A stretch of 41,750 bases of DNA. It comes from Haloquadratum walsbyi J07HQW2. Lineage in GTDB: Archaea > Halobacteriota > Halobacteria > Halobacteriales > Haloferacaceae. The stretch's first letter is position 1. Each line of letters starts with the position of its first letter. The DNA lies in assembly GCF_000415985.1 (NCBI RefSeq), contig NZ_KE356561.1, positions 2,181,179-2,222,928 on the forward strand. Direction: 5' to 3'. Below the pieces are notes generated by a model that saw only the letters and a program-made list of their open reading frames with translations, was not told the origin of the DNA and made no database searches. The position numbers were made by a program, and so were the translations under genes. Shown piece after piece: positions 8,207 through 16,819 of the stretch.

Positions 8207-9529
8207 CTACACCGTTGGTCCAGCGAGAATCAGTTCGTCATCAGGATCTGTGGGGAATCGTTCGATACCATTCAATGAGCTGTTATCCTCAAATTCGGCA
8301 TCAGTTACAACTGCCTCATCGAGTTTTGTAATTAGTGTCTCCGCGTCAATATTATAGCCAATAAATACGAGTCCTGTCCGTCGATCACCCCACTCATCAT
8401 CCCACTCAAACTCAAGCTCAGAGCGATTATTCCGATACATGTCCTGTTCAAACTCAGGAAGACTTGCTATCCACCGACCAGTCACCGAGATAGTCGCCGA
8501 TGGACCTGCCTGACTGAATGTCAGTTGTGCTGTCTCGCGACCAGCAACCCAGAGATGACCCTTTGACCGGATAACACTTGACGGCAGATTACTCATCACT
8601 GCAGCAACACGCTCGGGATGAAATGGTCTACGACGCTGATAACTGAAGGAACTAATTCCATATTTGTCTGCTGGATGTGTGTGACTGTGATTGTGCGCGT
8701 GCGTGTGCGTATTCGCATTTTCACCTCCATGATTAGAATCATGAGAATTATACACTCTCTCGTCGCTTTCCTCATTATCTGCTGTGTTCAATATCTGCTT
8801 CCATCCCGCTTGCTCTGCGGCTGTTGCCGGATCAAACCGGTTAACTCCAAGTATTGTTGCCGGATCAACCTTGCTGTACGTCGTCGTGAGAATCTTCGCC
8901 TCTGGTTGGAGTGTCTCGACACTCCTTTTAACGTATGCTTGCCGATTTTTATTCACGAGATCGGTTTTATTTATTACTATTACATCCGCGAACTCAACCT
9001 GCTCAACGAGTAATGAGGAAAGCGGCTGTTGATTACTATCGGCGCTTTCACCGCTGTTATTTTTGAGTATTTCATCCGCCGATGTGCTGGCTTCATTGAC
9101 AATATCCGAAAACTGATAGGCGTCAACAACAGCGACTACGGCATCAACCCGATATCGTGCAGCCGCTGGAGAACCTCCAGTGAATAACCGCGAAACAGGT
9201 GCTGGTTCGCTGATCCCCGACGGTTCAACAATCAAATGATCAAAAGAATAATTACTTGCAAGTCGGATAACAGCGCGCTCAAGATCATCACGAAGTTCAC
9301 AGCAAATACAACCATTTGAAAGTTCAGCGACGGCATCATCAGTCTCAGTGAGCGCAGACTGCTCAGCTATGAGATCAACATCTACATTCAATTTACCCAT
9401 ATCATTGACTAATACGGCGATAGAGCGATCATCTGATTCCGCAAGTAATCGATTGAGTAAGGTTGTCTTTCCAGCTCCGAGACTGCCGGTCAGGATCGTC
9501 ACCGGAATTTCCGCTGAGGGATTCGACAT
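8207..9529 (-). CDS. CobW/COG0523-type GTPase, probable metal chaperone
   Basis: This 440-residue G3E-family GTPase carries Walker A GSLGAGKTT (15-23), the metal-binding motif GCICC (73-77), EPSGISEP (102-109) and NKTD (187-190). A His-rich stretch at about 263-285 (with HTHAHNHSHTHP) separates the GTPase domain from a C-terminal CobW_C domain that begins near 297. The GCICC motif and His-rich loop are typical of members that deliver zinc or another divalent metal to client enzymes under GTP hydrolysis. Cobalamin-linked CobW proper is less likely because no cobalamin genes are nearby. The start MSNPSAEIPVTILTG fits the family. Confidence 0.85.
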   Translation of the reverse strand: MSNPSAEIPVTILTGSLGAGKTTLLNRLLAESDDRSIAVLVNDMGKLNVDVDLIAEQSALTETDDAVAELSNGCICCELRDDLERAVIRLASNYSFDHLIVEPSGISEPAPVSRLFTGGSPAAARYRVDAVVAVVDAYQFSDIVNEASTSADEILKNNSGESADSNQQPLSSLLVEQVEFADVIVINKTDLVNKNRQAYVKRSVETLQPEAKILTTTYSKVDPATILGVNRFDPATAAEQAGWKQILNTADNEESDERVYNSHDSNHGGENANTHTHAHNHSHTHPADKYGISSFSYQRRRPFHPERVAAVMSNLPSSVIRSKGHLWVAGRETAQLTFSQAGPSATISVTGRWIASLPEFEQDMYRNNRSELEFEWDDEWGDRRTGLVFIGYNIDAETLITKLDEAVVTDAEFEDNSSLNGIERFPTDPDDELILAGPTV

Positions 9530-9666
9530 AATACATACTTACAGTGTGGTCACTTCAGCGTATGTCTCCATATGTACCACTCACAGGCTATTCATGCATT
9601 TTAGTGGACACTTCCTCAGATATGCTACCCAGAGATTCTTGTCTAGTGAGTATCTACGATAAATAT

Positions 9667-9963
9667 ATGTCACTTTCAACCAGGATCGAACGGTTTCAAG
9701 CAGAGCTACAACGTTGGTTACGTGGTTTATATCATGGACTTATTACACATCCTGCGTATGAAAAAATTGAAAAAGAGGCAGAAGACACTGAGGACACGTT
9801 TATGCTTGCGTGTTTTCCTGAAGCATTCGGCATTCCATCGCCAGTATCATATTACACCGCAGAGCTACTTCCGTATCTTGAAGATGAATTTGATGCATGG
9901 GAAAGACGGATGTGGAACCGGGGGTCGCTGCTTGAACGAAAGGGGCAGCAGTATCACTTCTAA
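9667..9963 (+). CDS. Unknown small protein coupled to the ArsA-type ATPase
   Basis: The frame is open from 9544, but the start is best placed at ATG 9667 (MSLSTRIERF), because the upstream residues look non-coding. The resulting 98-residue protein is acidic and mostly helical, with FPEAFGIPSPVSYYTAELLPYL in its centre. It has no membrane segment. I do not recognise the family. The stop lies 8 bases before the ArsA-type gene, so the two are almost surely one transcript, and a role with that ATPase is a reasonable inference. Confidence 0.7.
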   Translation: MSLSTRIERFQAELQRWLRGLYHGLITHPAYEKIEKEAEDTEDTFMLACFPEAFGIPSPVSYYTAELLPYLEDEFDAWERRMWNRGSLLERKGQQYHF

Positions 9964-9971
9964 AATATCCT

Positions 9972-10955
9972 ATGGATACTCACGTGTTTTTCGGCGGTAA
10001 AGGTGGTGTCGGAAAAACCACCATCTCATCAGCGTATGCACTGAAATGCGCACGCGCTGGAATTGATACACTCATTGTTTCGACGGACCCGGCACATAGC
10101 ACATCGGATGTCTTTGATCAGGATTTCACAGACGAGCCAGCTAGCGTCGAGGAAATCGATAATCTTGATGCGATGGAAATCGACCCTGAGTCTGAAACAG
10201 AGCGGCATCTAATGGAGACAAAAAGAGCATTAAGTGATCAGGTGAGTCCTGCAATGGTCAATGAAGTGGATCGTCAAATTGAGATGGCACACCAGACACC
10301 GGGCGCGTATGAAGCAGCGCTCATGGATCGCTTTATTAATGTGATGCGGAATTCTGACGATTATGATCGTGTTATTTTTGATACATCTCCAACCGGTGGA
10401 ACACTTCGATTGCTCTCACTTCCGGATATGCTTGAGGGGTGGATCGAACGACTCGCATACAAGCGCGAGCAGTCAATTGACCTATATGAGCGTGCTGCAA
10501 TCGGGAATGAGGAGCCACGTCGCGTAATGGACGGTGATCCGATTCTTGATAGACTTACAACACGCAAAGACCGCTTTGAATTCGCTGGTGAGACTCTTCG
10601 TACAGATGCAGCTTTTTTTCTTGTTGCAAATCCCGATGAATTATCTATTCGAGAGACACAGCGTGCCATCTCGGAACTTCAGTCGTATGATCTTACAATC
10701 CGTGGACTTGCAGTGAACCGACTTACTCCTGAACCTGACCCTGATGAGAACGGTCGTGGAGCGCGATTTCTTCGTGATCGAGTTGCGACAGAGCGTGAGC
10801 GCTTAACAGAACTTCATGAAACTCTTGACCCACCGGTTGTTGCCGAAATTGAAACCCGGGTTTCAGAGGTAAAAGGTACAATACTTGACACCGTGGCGGA
10901 GGAGTTGGCGATTGACGTCGATGAAACAGTCTGTGGTGACATTTCATCAAAATGA
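9972..10955 (+). CDS. ArsA/Get3-family ATPase
   Basis: This 327-residue protein is a single-domain deviant-Walker ATPase: P-loop GKGGVGKTT (9-17), switch I region STDPAHS (37-43) and switch II DTSPTGGTLR (137-146). Family members either energise arsenite export (ArsA) or carry tail-anchored membrane proteins (Get3/TRC40). With a single ATPase domain and no ars genes near it, a Get3-like targeting role is more likely; this is inference. Normal length, no breaks. It is preceded by a small unknown gene 8 bases upstream and followed by a CstA-type transporter 86 bases downstream. Confidence 0.87.
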   Translation: MDTHVFFGGKGGVGKTTISSAYALKCARAGIDTLIVSTDPAHSTSDVFDQDFTDEPASVEEIDNLDAMEIDPESETERHLMETKRALSDQVSPAMVNEVDRQIEMAHQTPGAYEAALMDRFINVMRNSDDYDRVIFDTSPTGGTLRLLSLPDMLEGWIERLAYKREQSIDLYERAAIGNEEPRRVMDGDPILDRLTTRKDRFEFAGETLRTDAAFFLVANPDELSIRETQRAISELQSYDLTIRGLAVNRLTPEPDPDENGRGARFLRDRVATERERLTELHETLDPPVVAEIETRVSEVKGTILDTVAEELAIDVDETVCGDISSK

Positions 10956-11041
10956 TATTTTCTGAACTAGCCTAGTACCGAATTATCAATCGTTAGCGTT
11001 ATACCGGAATAATACGACATGATTGTTTACAGGGTTTAGAC

Positions 11042-12847
11042 ATGGTTCAGATTATTTGGCTTGTTGTGGCAGTACTGGCATTGTTTACTGTTGGATATCT
11101 TGGATACTCAAAATATCTTTCACAGTTCGTTGATCTCGATGATAGCCGTGACACACCGGCTCATAAGTATGAAGACGGACAGGAATACGTCCCATCAGCA
11201 AAACCAGTCTTACTTGGACATCATTACTCAAGTATTGCTGGTGGTGCACCGATTGTCGGTCCAATAACTGCTGGGGTTCTTTGGGGATGGGTCCCAGCAC
11301 TTGCATGGATCGCAATCGGTAATCCACTGATGGGGAGTGTTCATGACTTTGTTTCACTATCAGCTAGTCTCCGACATGAAGGAAAGTCAATTGGATATAT
11401 CATTGGCGAGTATGTTGGCGAACGGGGCAAAAACATGCTCCTATGGTTCGCATTCTTGACGATCATCCTTGTCGTCGCCGTTTTCGCTTTGGTTGTTGCA
11501 ATCGTATTTAACGCATACCCACAGGCGGCGACTGCAAGCTTGATTTATATTGGTCTTGCCGTCCTGCTTGGTGCATGGCTGTATCAATTCAATCTTCCAT
11601 TTATTGCTGGAACAGCCATATTCGTCAGTCTGATGTTCGCGGGCGTCTGGGTCGGCATTCAGTACCCACTCGCGCTTGTTCCTGGTGATTATCCTGCACA
11701 GACGATTGTCCTGCTCAGCTCACAGCCATCCTGGCTTCCAGCTGCAGGTGCTTTTGGTGCGAACACTGCGGCGTGGATCCCAATCGTGTTACTTTATGGC
11801 TCCATTGCCAGCGCACTTCCTGTGTGGATTCTCTTGCAACCTCGTGATTATCTTTCATCATTCTTACTCTACACTGGTGTTGGTGGGGCACTTCTTGCTG
11901 TCATTGTTGGCACCGTCTTCGGAACTGCAAGCCAACCACTGACAACGAGTCTGGCTCCTTTCTATGGGTTCGTCGGACAGAACGGTGCACCGTTGTTCCC
12001 GTTGTTGTTCATTACAATCGCTTGTGGAACAATCAGTGGATTTCATTCACTTGTTTCTTCAGGAACAACAGCAAAACAACTTAGCCGTGAGAGTGATGCT
12101 CGGGCTATTGGATACGGTGGTATGCTCGGAGAAGGTCTTCTTGCGACAGTTGCGCTAATCACTGTCGCACTCATCGCACCTGATGTTGGCGGTGGAATTG
12201 GTCTTGCACTTCCTACATTCGCAACTGGTGGGGGCGTCTTACTCACCAGCTTCGGCATTCCGGCAAGTTTCGGTGCTCCATTTATGGCATTAGTGCTTGT
12301 GAGCTTCCTGCTAACATCGACTGATACAGCGGTTCGTCTTGGCCGGTATATGATGGAAGAGATTATCGGAACGCCAGAATCACCTGTCCAATCGTTTGCT
12401 GCTGATCGCTACGGAAATGCTGCAGTCCAAACTATTCCTGCGTATGTTCTCATAGCGAGTGGATCGTGGGCAACGCTGTGGCAGCTCTTTGGCGGTGCAA
12501 ACCAGCTTCTTGCAGCACTTGCACTTCTTACCGCAACTGTTTGGCTTGCTAATTGGGATGAATCAAAACAACTACTCAGTACCGGTGGTCCGATGGTGGT
12601 AATGGTCGGTATTACCATTTCAGGACTTCTTTGGCTTGCTTTCTACAGCAATATTTATACGAAGTTCCTCAATGACGCATGGATGGCTGAGGCGACGGCT
12701 GTCCAAATGCTGTCTGCGGTGACACAGATTGCATTGGCACTCGTTCTCATCTATCTTGGACTCTCGCTCGTGAAGATGGGCTATGATAATGTCCGGAATG
12801 TTCGCGAGAGTGATGAAACCGGTGCGTTCTCGCTCAGCGATGACTGA
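11042..12847 (+). CDS. CstA-family transporter (carbon starvation protein)
   Basis: This 601-residue protein is rich in membrane helices along its whole length. It has the CstA signature PVLLGHHYSSIAGGAPIVGP near residues 56-75 and further conserved segments GNPLMGSVHDF and GFHSLVSSGTTAKQL. CstA proteins import peptides or pyruvate during carbon limitation in bacteria. The substrate in haloarchaea is not settled by sequence. The short charged tail after the last helix ends in SDETGAFSLSDD. It is a stand-alone gene, although the upstream ArsA-type gene is close enough (86 bases) for read-through. Confidence 0.9.
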   Translation: MVQIIWLVVAVLALFTVGYLGYSKYLSQFVDLDDSRDTPAHKYEDGQEYVPSAKPVLLGHHYSSIAGGAPIVGPITAGVLWGWVPALAWIAIGNPLMGSVHDFVSLSASLRHEGKSIGYIIGEYVGERGKNMLLWFAFLTIILVVAVFALVVAIVFNAYPQAATASLIYIGLAVLLGAWLYQFNLPFIAGTAIFVSLMFAGVWVGIQYPLALVPGDYPAQTIVLLSSQPSWLPAAGAFGANTAAWIPIVLLYGSIASALPVWILLQPRDYLSSFLLYTGVGGALLAVIVGTVFGTASQPLTTSLAPFYGFVGQNGAPLFPLLFITIACGTISGFHSLVSSGTTAKQLSRESDARAIGYGGMLGEGLLATVALITVALIAPDVGGGIGLALPTFATGGGVLLTSFGIPASFGAPFMALVLVSFLLTSTDTAVRLGRYMMEEIIGTPESPVQSFAADRYGNAAVQTIPAYVLIASGSWATLWQLFGGANQLLAALALLTATVWLANWDESKQLLSTGGPMVVMVGITISGLLWLAFYSNIYTKFLNDAWMAEATAVQMLSAVTQIALALVLIYLGLSLVKMGYDNVRNVRESDETGAFSLSDD

Positions 12848-13199
12848 TAGGAACTAATCCAGTCATATCTAATTCCATCTCGTTTAATATTCAAAGGTGG
12901 AAACTGTCTGCTCACTGCGCTCGTTATTTGATCACTAGCCAGCTTCAATCGGAATTATATTTATTACCGCTTTGTTATATTCTTAGAGGCAAACCAGACT
13001 GTTAGCGTGAATTGACACGTTTTAGTGATATCCCTCAGTCGAGTTAGTCGATTTATGCAGAATCGATGAAAAACCCCGTCCATGTCGGACGGCAGGAAAC
13101 CACAATATCCCAACTCAGCGCAGCGGCATGGTGTCGTGGGAATCCTCGCCGTTTAGAGCGAAGAGAATATCAAATTTGTGTCAAATCGCCGTCTGATAG
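12848..13199. other. Gene-free spacer with a transposon-end relic
   Basis: After cstA there is about 350 bases without a convincing gene. The second half (about 13068-13172) resembles the tail of a TnpB-type element, ending in the hairpin motif at 13134-13172. The first half is AT-rich and holds nothing I can name. Confidence 0.5.
13134..13172 (+). repeat. Orphan hairpin-type transposon right end (copy 2, decayed)
   Basis: The copy starts gtgggaatcctcgccgtt and ends gagcgaagagaatatcaa, so it aligns over its full length with 3347-3386. Differences weaken the stem of copy 1 (CCTCGC against GCGAAG). No tnpB sequence is recognisable upstream, so this is a solitary end or the last trace of a deleted element. 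Confidence 0.5.
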
Positions 13200-13679
13200 C
13201 TATATTGACTCAATAATACCTGCATCAACGAGATACGTTTGCACGTATGGATGTAGTTCAGCGGCGAATGCATCCTCAATTGGTTGTTTGAAAATCTGGA
13301 ACTCAGTGTGTTGATCGTCCGACTCAAGTTCTGGACGTGGTTCTGCTGCGGCGACACTGAATCCAATTGGGATATAATATTTGCCATCCACTCCATCAAT
13401 GTCAGCAACATCATATTGATGTTCGCATGCACCAAGGCGGTCTTTAATGACGACGTCAATGCTTATTTCTGCGTCGGCAATCCGATGCACTGCGTCGGTA
13501 AATGATTCTCCCTTATGAACTCGACCTCCAGGAACAGACCATCGACCGCGTGCTGGGGCATTATTTCATTTTGCAAGAATAACACCATCCTCATGACGCA
13601 CGACAAGATCGACTGAGACTATTGGAACATGTCTGACGATCGTTTCCCACGTTGTATCCTCGATTGGGCACTCACTCAT
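13200..13679 (-). pseudogene. Nudix hydrolase, GDP-mannose mannosyl hydrolase (Gmm)-like, with an internal TGA
   Basis: The frame runs from ATG 13677-13679 (MSECPIEDTTWETIVRHVP) to the stop at 13200, 159 codons. It is interrupted by TGA at 13566-13568, where relatives typically have a charged residue in the segment VILAKxxNxPA. The Nudix region VPGGRVHKGES...RIADAEISI lacks two of the usual glutamates and the last glycine. The same degeneracy is typical of Gmm-type enzymes, which hydrolyse GDP-mannose to GDP and mannose. One C-to-T change (CGA to TGA) would explain the break. It is either a recent pseudogene or a sequencing error. Confidence 0.75.
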
Positions 13680-13741
13680 GTCTGCATGTCGACCTTTGCG
13701 TTGCCATCATTAATATTCAATAAAATGCGTGTACCACATCG

Positions 13742-13887
13742 ATGGATAGACACGAGATTGAAGATCACGAACTCATCGAAGGTGAGGTGACAGCCACTGG
13801 GAACAGCGCTCACCTTCTCGTTCCCAAACGATGACGTGGTGTAGACGTGAAGTGAAAATCGTCCGTACATCCGACATAAGCGAGTAA
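13742..13887 (+). pseudogene. Relic of the small DUF2080-like transposon protein preceding tnpB
   Basis: The reading starts MDRHEIEDHELIEGEVTATG and continues NSAHLLVPKR, then hits TGA at 13832-13834 in place of the expected Trp of the VPKRWRG motif. A frame change follows, after which VKIVRTSDISE and TAA (13885-13887) complete the protein. This matches the short archaeal transposon-encoded family (DUF2080) that often precedes tnpB. The stop lies 3 bases before the tnpB relic's ATG, so the two once formed an operon. Confidence 0.65.
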
Positions 13888-13890
13888 TCC

Positions 13891-15142
13891 ATGCACTACG
13901 CCTACAGGTATCGACTCCACCCGACCGACAGCCACCGAGAAAAGCTGGATTCTGGCATAAATACCTGTCGACAACTGCACAACCACGCACTCAACGAGCT
14001 CGAACAAATCCCCGACCAACTCCCTGGTCTGAAAGACTGGTATGGCGAGCTGAGCGATCTGTACTCGACGGTCTCACAAGCTGTTGTGATGCACATCGAA
14101 AACATTATTAAAGCCCTGTCCGAGTCAAAAGGAACGGCTACAACGTCGGAAGTCTCAACTGGAAAGCACCCACCGAATTCAGGAGCTTCACGTACGTTCA
14201 GTCTGGCTTCGAGTTCGATAATAAAAACGGTCAGACCGTCCTCTCACTCTCAGTTTCGAAACTCGCAGACAGTCCAGTCACAGTTCACCGCGAAATTCCC
14301 GAAGGTGTCACTGTCAAAGGGTATGTGTCAAGAAAGAGCGGACTGGTGACTGGTATGCCTCGTTCGCTGCCGAAGGCACAGACGAGCCCGAGAAACCGAT
14401 AGTCCTACCCGTTGCGTCGGCATAGACTTGGAGATTCTCAAGTACTCCCACGACACAGATGGTCGTGCTGTCTGCTCCCTTGACCTGCAAGATGAACGGG
14501 GGCGACTCAAAGGCGAGCAGCGGTCGCTGTTTCTCTCGCGGAAACAACAAGGGTCGAACAACTGGCAGAAATAACGGTTGAAACTAGCTGAATGCCACCA
14601 GCAACTTAGACGAAAGCGCCACTGCCAGGACTTCTTGCACAAGCTCTCGAACTACTATGCCACCGAGTATGAGTTGGTGGTTGTCGAGGAATAAGACTTG
14701 GAGGTGAAGCCGATGCTGGAGTTAGCTGGAAACAGCCAGAACACGGCTTCTGCGGCACGGGATACGTTCACCACACTGATTAACTACAAATACAGGTGCG
14801 AGCGTGACGGGACGCACTTTGCCGAAGTCGAACCCGCTGGCACGACCAAGGAGTGCTTTTCGTGTGGTATTGTGTCTGATAAGCCGTTGTGAGTACGAGA
14901 GCACTCATCCCCCGCATGCGGGTTTGAATTGGAGATTGATAGAGACGCGAATGCTGCGCTCAACGTACTTTCCCATATCGCTAGGACTGGGGCAGTCCAA
15001 AGGTGTAACGCCCATCGAGACTGCGCTCGCTGTGTTCACGTCGTCAGGAAGTTGTGGCGTCGTGGATGGAAAGCGTGTCGTCGAAACAGAACAGGACAGC
15101 AAGCCCCAACCCCACCCTCACCGGAGCCGCGCCAGCGGCTGA
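13891..15142 (+). pseudogene. tnpB: TnpB relic with intact ends and many frameshifts and stops
   Basis: The N-terminus is preserved (MHYAYRYRLHPTDSHREKL, then INTCRQLHNHALNEL), unlike the two relics at 1598-3150. Frames shift first near 14120. Stop codons interrupt the middle, for example TAA in the motif II region VVVEE (near 14695) and TGA at 14890-14892 between the zinc knuckles CFSCG and PACGFE. RuvC motif I reads GIDLEILKY, with Glu where Gly is usual, and motif III is DRDANAALN. The C-terminal frame ends at TGA 15140-15142, immediately followed by the right-end motif. Confidence 0.85.
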
Positions 15143-15143
15143 G

Positions 15144-15158
15144 TAGGGTGGGGTAGTT
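15144..15158 (+). repeat. Right-end motif of a TnpB-type element
   Basis: TAGGGTGGGGTAGTT starts two bases after the tnpB stop codon and is identical to 3229-3243. See the other two copies. Confidence 0.65.
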
Positions 15159-15258
15159 TACTGGTGACAAATCTGGGACTTAGCTTCGAATAAAACGTGC
15201 GAAACCACGATTGGGTATATTCGGACTCGCAGCTTCTCCATGGCATAGTTAGGCACTT

Positions 15259-15930
15259 TCAGAAACTGAGTGCATCTCGAATCCGAGTGAGAAATCCGGA
15301 CTGCTCATCGGCGGTGACATCCTTCCACAAGGTAAATGCTTGAATAGTATCGGCTTGCTCACTTGCAGCAGCTTCTTCACGATTTGGGGCAACGACAACA
15401 AGATGGATTTCGTAATGACCATAATATCCGAATTTCAATAAGTTTCGATCATGGAATGATGATACAAATGACTCGACACTTTCTGGCACTGCATCAGCGA
15501 CTACAACAAATGTGAACTCAGTCCCGAAATGTTCTTCATCGGGATCGAGCCACGCAGAATCGTCCGCAAGGTCATGTCCAAGCGTAACAAATCGCTCAAA
15601 ACTCTCAACACGTGGTCGCTCAACTTGAGTGACGAATACATGTTCATGCGTTTCATGATTCGCATAATCCAATGCTGGATGGAAAAAGTGCTTATGACTC
15701 TCAAGTCGCATTTCAGCGTACATACTGAATGTTTCTCCGTGGACCTGCTCATCCTGCGTGAGGTCATAATTGAACAATAGTCGATCAGAGACACGATCCA
15801 GATACTCATCATCCCATTCAGGTACTCCTGGAAGGTCGATATTAGCTTCCTCAGCTGCTTCAACTGGATCAAATGTATCTGAATCTGAATCCGAATTCGC
15901 ATCCGTTGTCTCATCTGTTCCGGTGGTCAT
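15259..15930 (-). CDS. Conserved-type haloarchaeal protein of unknown function
   Basis: This acidic protein has 223 residues and no membrane segments. The first 30 residues are Asp/Ser/Thr-rich. The core has a cluster of histidines and aromatics (SHKHFFHPALDYANHETHEHVFV, about 77-99) and a beta-rich part (EFTFVVVADAVPESVESF, then YYGHYEIHLVVVAP). The histidine cluster could bind metal, but I recognise no family and assign no function. The frame is long, unbroken and has typical haloarchaeal codon and residue use, so the gene is real. It sits between transposon debris and a dead cupin gene. Confidence 0.75.
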   Translation of the reverse strand: MTTGTDETTDANSDSDSDTFDPVEAAEEANIDLPGVPEWDDEYLDRVSDRLLFNYDLTQDEQVHGETFSMYAEMRLESHKHFFHPALDYANHETHEHVFVTQVERPRVESFERFVTLGHDLADDSAWLDPDEEHFGTEFTFVVVADAVPESVESFVSSFHDRNLLKFGYYGHYEIHLVVVAPNREEAAASEQADTIQAFTLWKDVTADEQSGFLTRIRDALSF

Positions 15931-16117
15931 CTAATTATATCCCTAACAGAATGCGTGTGCGTATACATGATATTACACCGTTGACTCAGTCCCACTCTCA
16001 GTAAGTGGTATCCATTCATTTTGATCTTATCTCTCTAGTTAAAAAGAGAATCGGATGCGCAACTCGAATTGAATCCAGAGGGATTGCCTGTGTCGCTGTC
16101 TTGGTTATTTGCATCAC

Positions 16118-16393
16118 TCAGTCCTCAGTGTTTGGATCATATGCAACAATATCGTCATCAATAGCCGGGGCACCGACAGCAAGGGCAATTACATTCTCCT
16201 CGGCATCATGGGAGTTGTATGCCCGCTGTGGACTCTCTGTATCAATTGTGAATAGTTCTCCTGGTCCTGCATGGCATCTGTTTCTGTTAATACCAATATT
16301 TGAGAGATCCGTCGCCGCGCTCAATCGACGGAGTTCACATGGTCGATCATCAACCGGAGTGACAGTCTCGGGGGTGACAACCTGATATCACAT
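16118..16393 (-). pseudogene. Cupin-type protein, inactivated (stop after the start codon, core deleted)
   Basis: On the minus strand ATG (16391-16393) is followed at once by TGA (16388-16390). The same frame then continues YQVVTPETVTPVDDRPCELRRLS to the stop at 16118. The C-terminal part, GPGELFTIDTESPQRAY ... ALAVGAPAIDDD, resembles the end of small haloarchaeal cupins. The expected middle, with the metal-binding histidines and the first beta strands, is missing: INRNR joins directly to the end of the fold. An internal Met or other start could yield only a fragment. The reading as a decayed cupin rests on remembered family pattern. Confidence 0.55.
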
Positions 16394-16467
16394 ATCACTT
16401 ACTCTGCACCAGCGCAAAAAAACCACACGGGCGATAGCACTTTTTATGACTCCCTCACATGGAGACA

Positions 16468-16480
16468 AGTATTTAATAAT
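16468..16480 (+). promoter_or_regulatory. Probable TATA box for the gene at 16502
   Basis: The run agtatttaataat is centred about 28 bases before the ATG, fitting a leaderless transcript. Confidence 0.5.
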
Positions 16481-16501
16481 CATAAACAAAATTTATACTA
16501 T

Positions 16502-16726
16502 ATGAATACGGACAAGAATACCGAATCATGTGGGCGTTGTTCGATGTCAGCAGTTGTTGATGCAAGTATCGATACAACCGACCGCGATGGTCCATTCGAT
16601 GACAACCGAATCGAGATTGATGATGAAACGCTACGAAAAGTATCACCGGCGGCGTGGCTTGGCAATCTCACAACAAAACTTGATTCGCTCGCATGGCGTT
16701 TCTTTGGCAACCGCAATAGAAAATAA
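16502..16726 (+). CDS. Small protein with one CxxC motif
   Basis: The gene encodes 74 residues. It begins MNTDKNTESCGRCSM, giving a single CxxC near residues 10-13. An acidic middle (DRDGPFDDNRIEIDDE) and a basic, aromatic tail (WLGNLTTKLDSLAWRFFGNRNRK) follow. The tail could be an amphipathic helix. A well-placed TATA box supports expression. No family is recognised; two such chains might share a zinc ion, which is only a guess. Confidence 0.6.
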   Translation: MNTDKNTESCGRCSMSAVVDASIDTTDRDGPFDDNRIEIDDETLRKVSPAAWLGNLTTKLDSLAWRFFGNRNRK

Positions 16727-16819
16727 GATATCGACTATCGTTTTGTGAGGCTTTCTGTCGCATATCTGGACATACTAGCGTAGTACTTTATATGCTCACA
16801 CACATAGCTTACAATAGCG

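Noticed and set aside
13566-13568. TGA in the Nudix frame read as selenocysteine
   Set aside because: Haloarchaea are not known to use selenocysteine, there is no SECIS-like structure noticed, and the position is not a catalytic Cys in the family.
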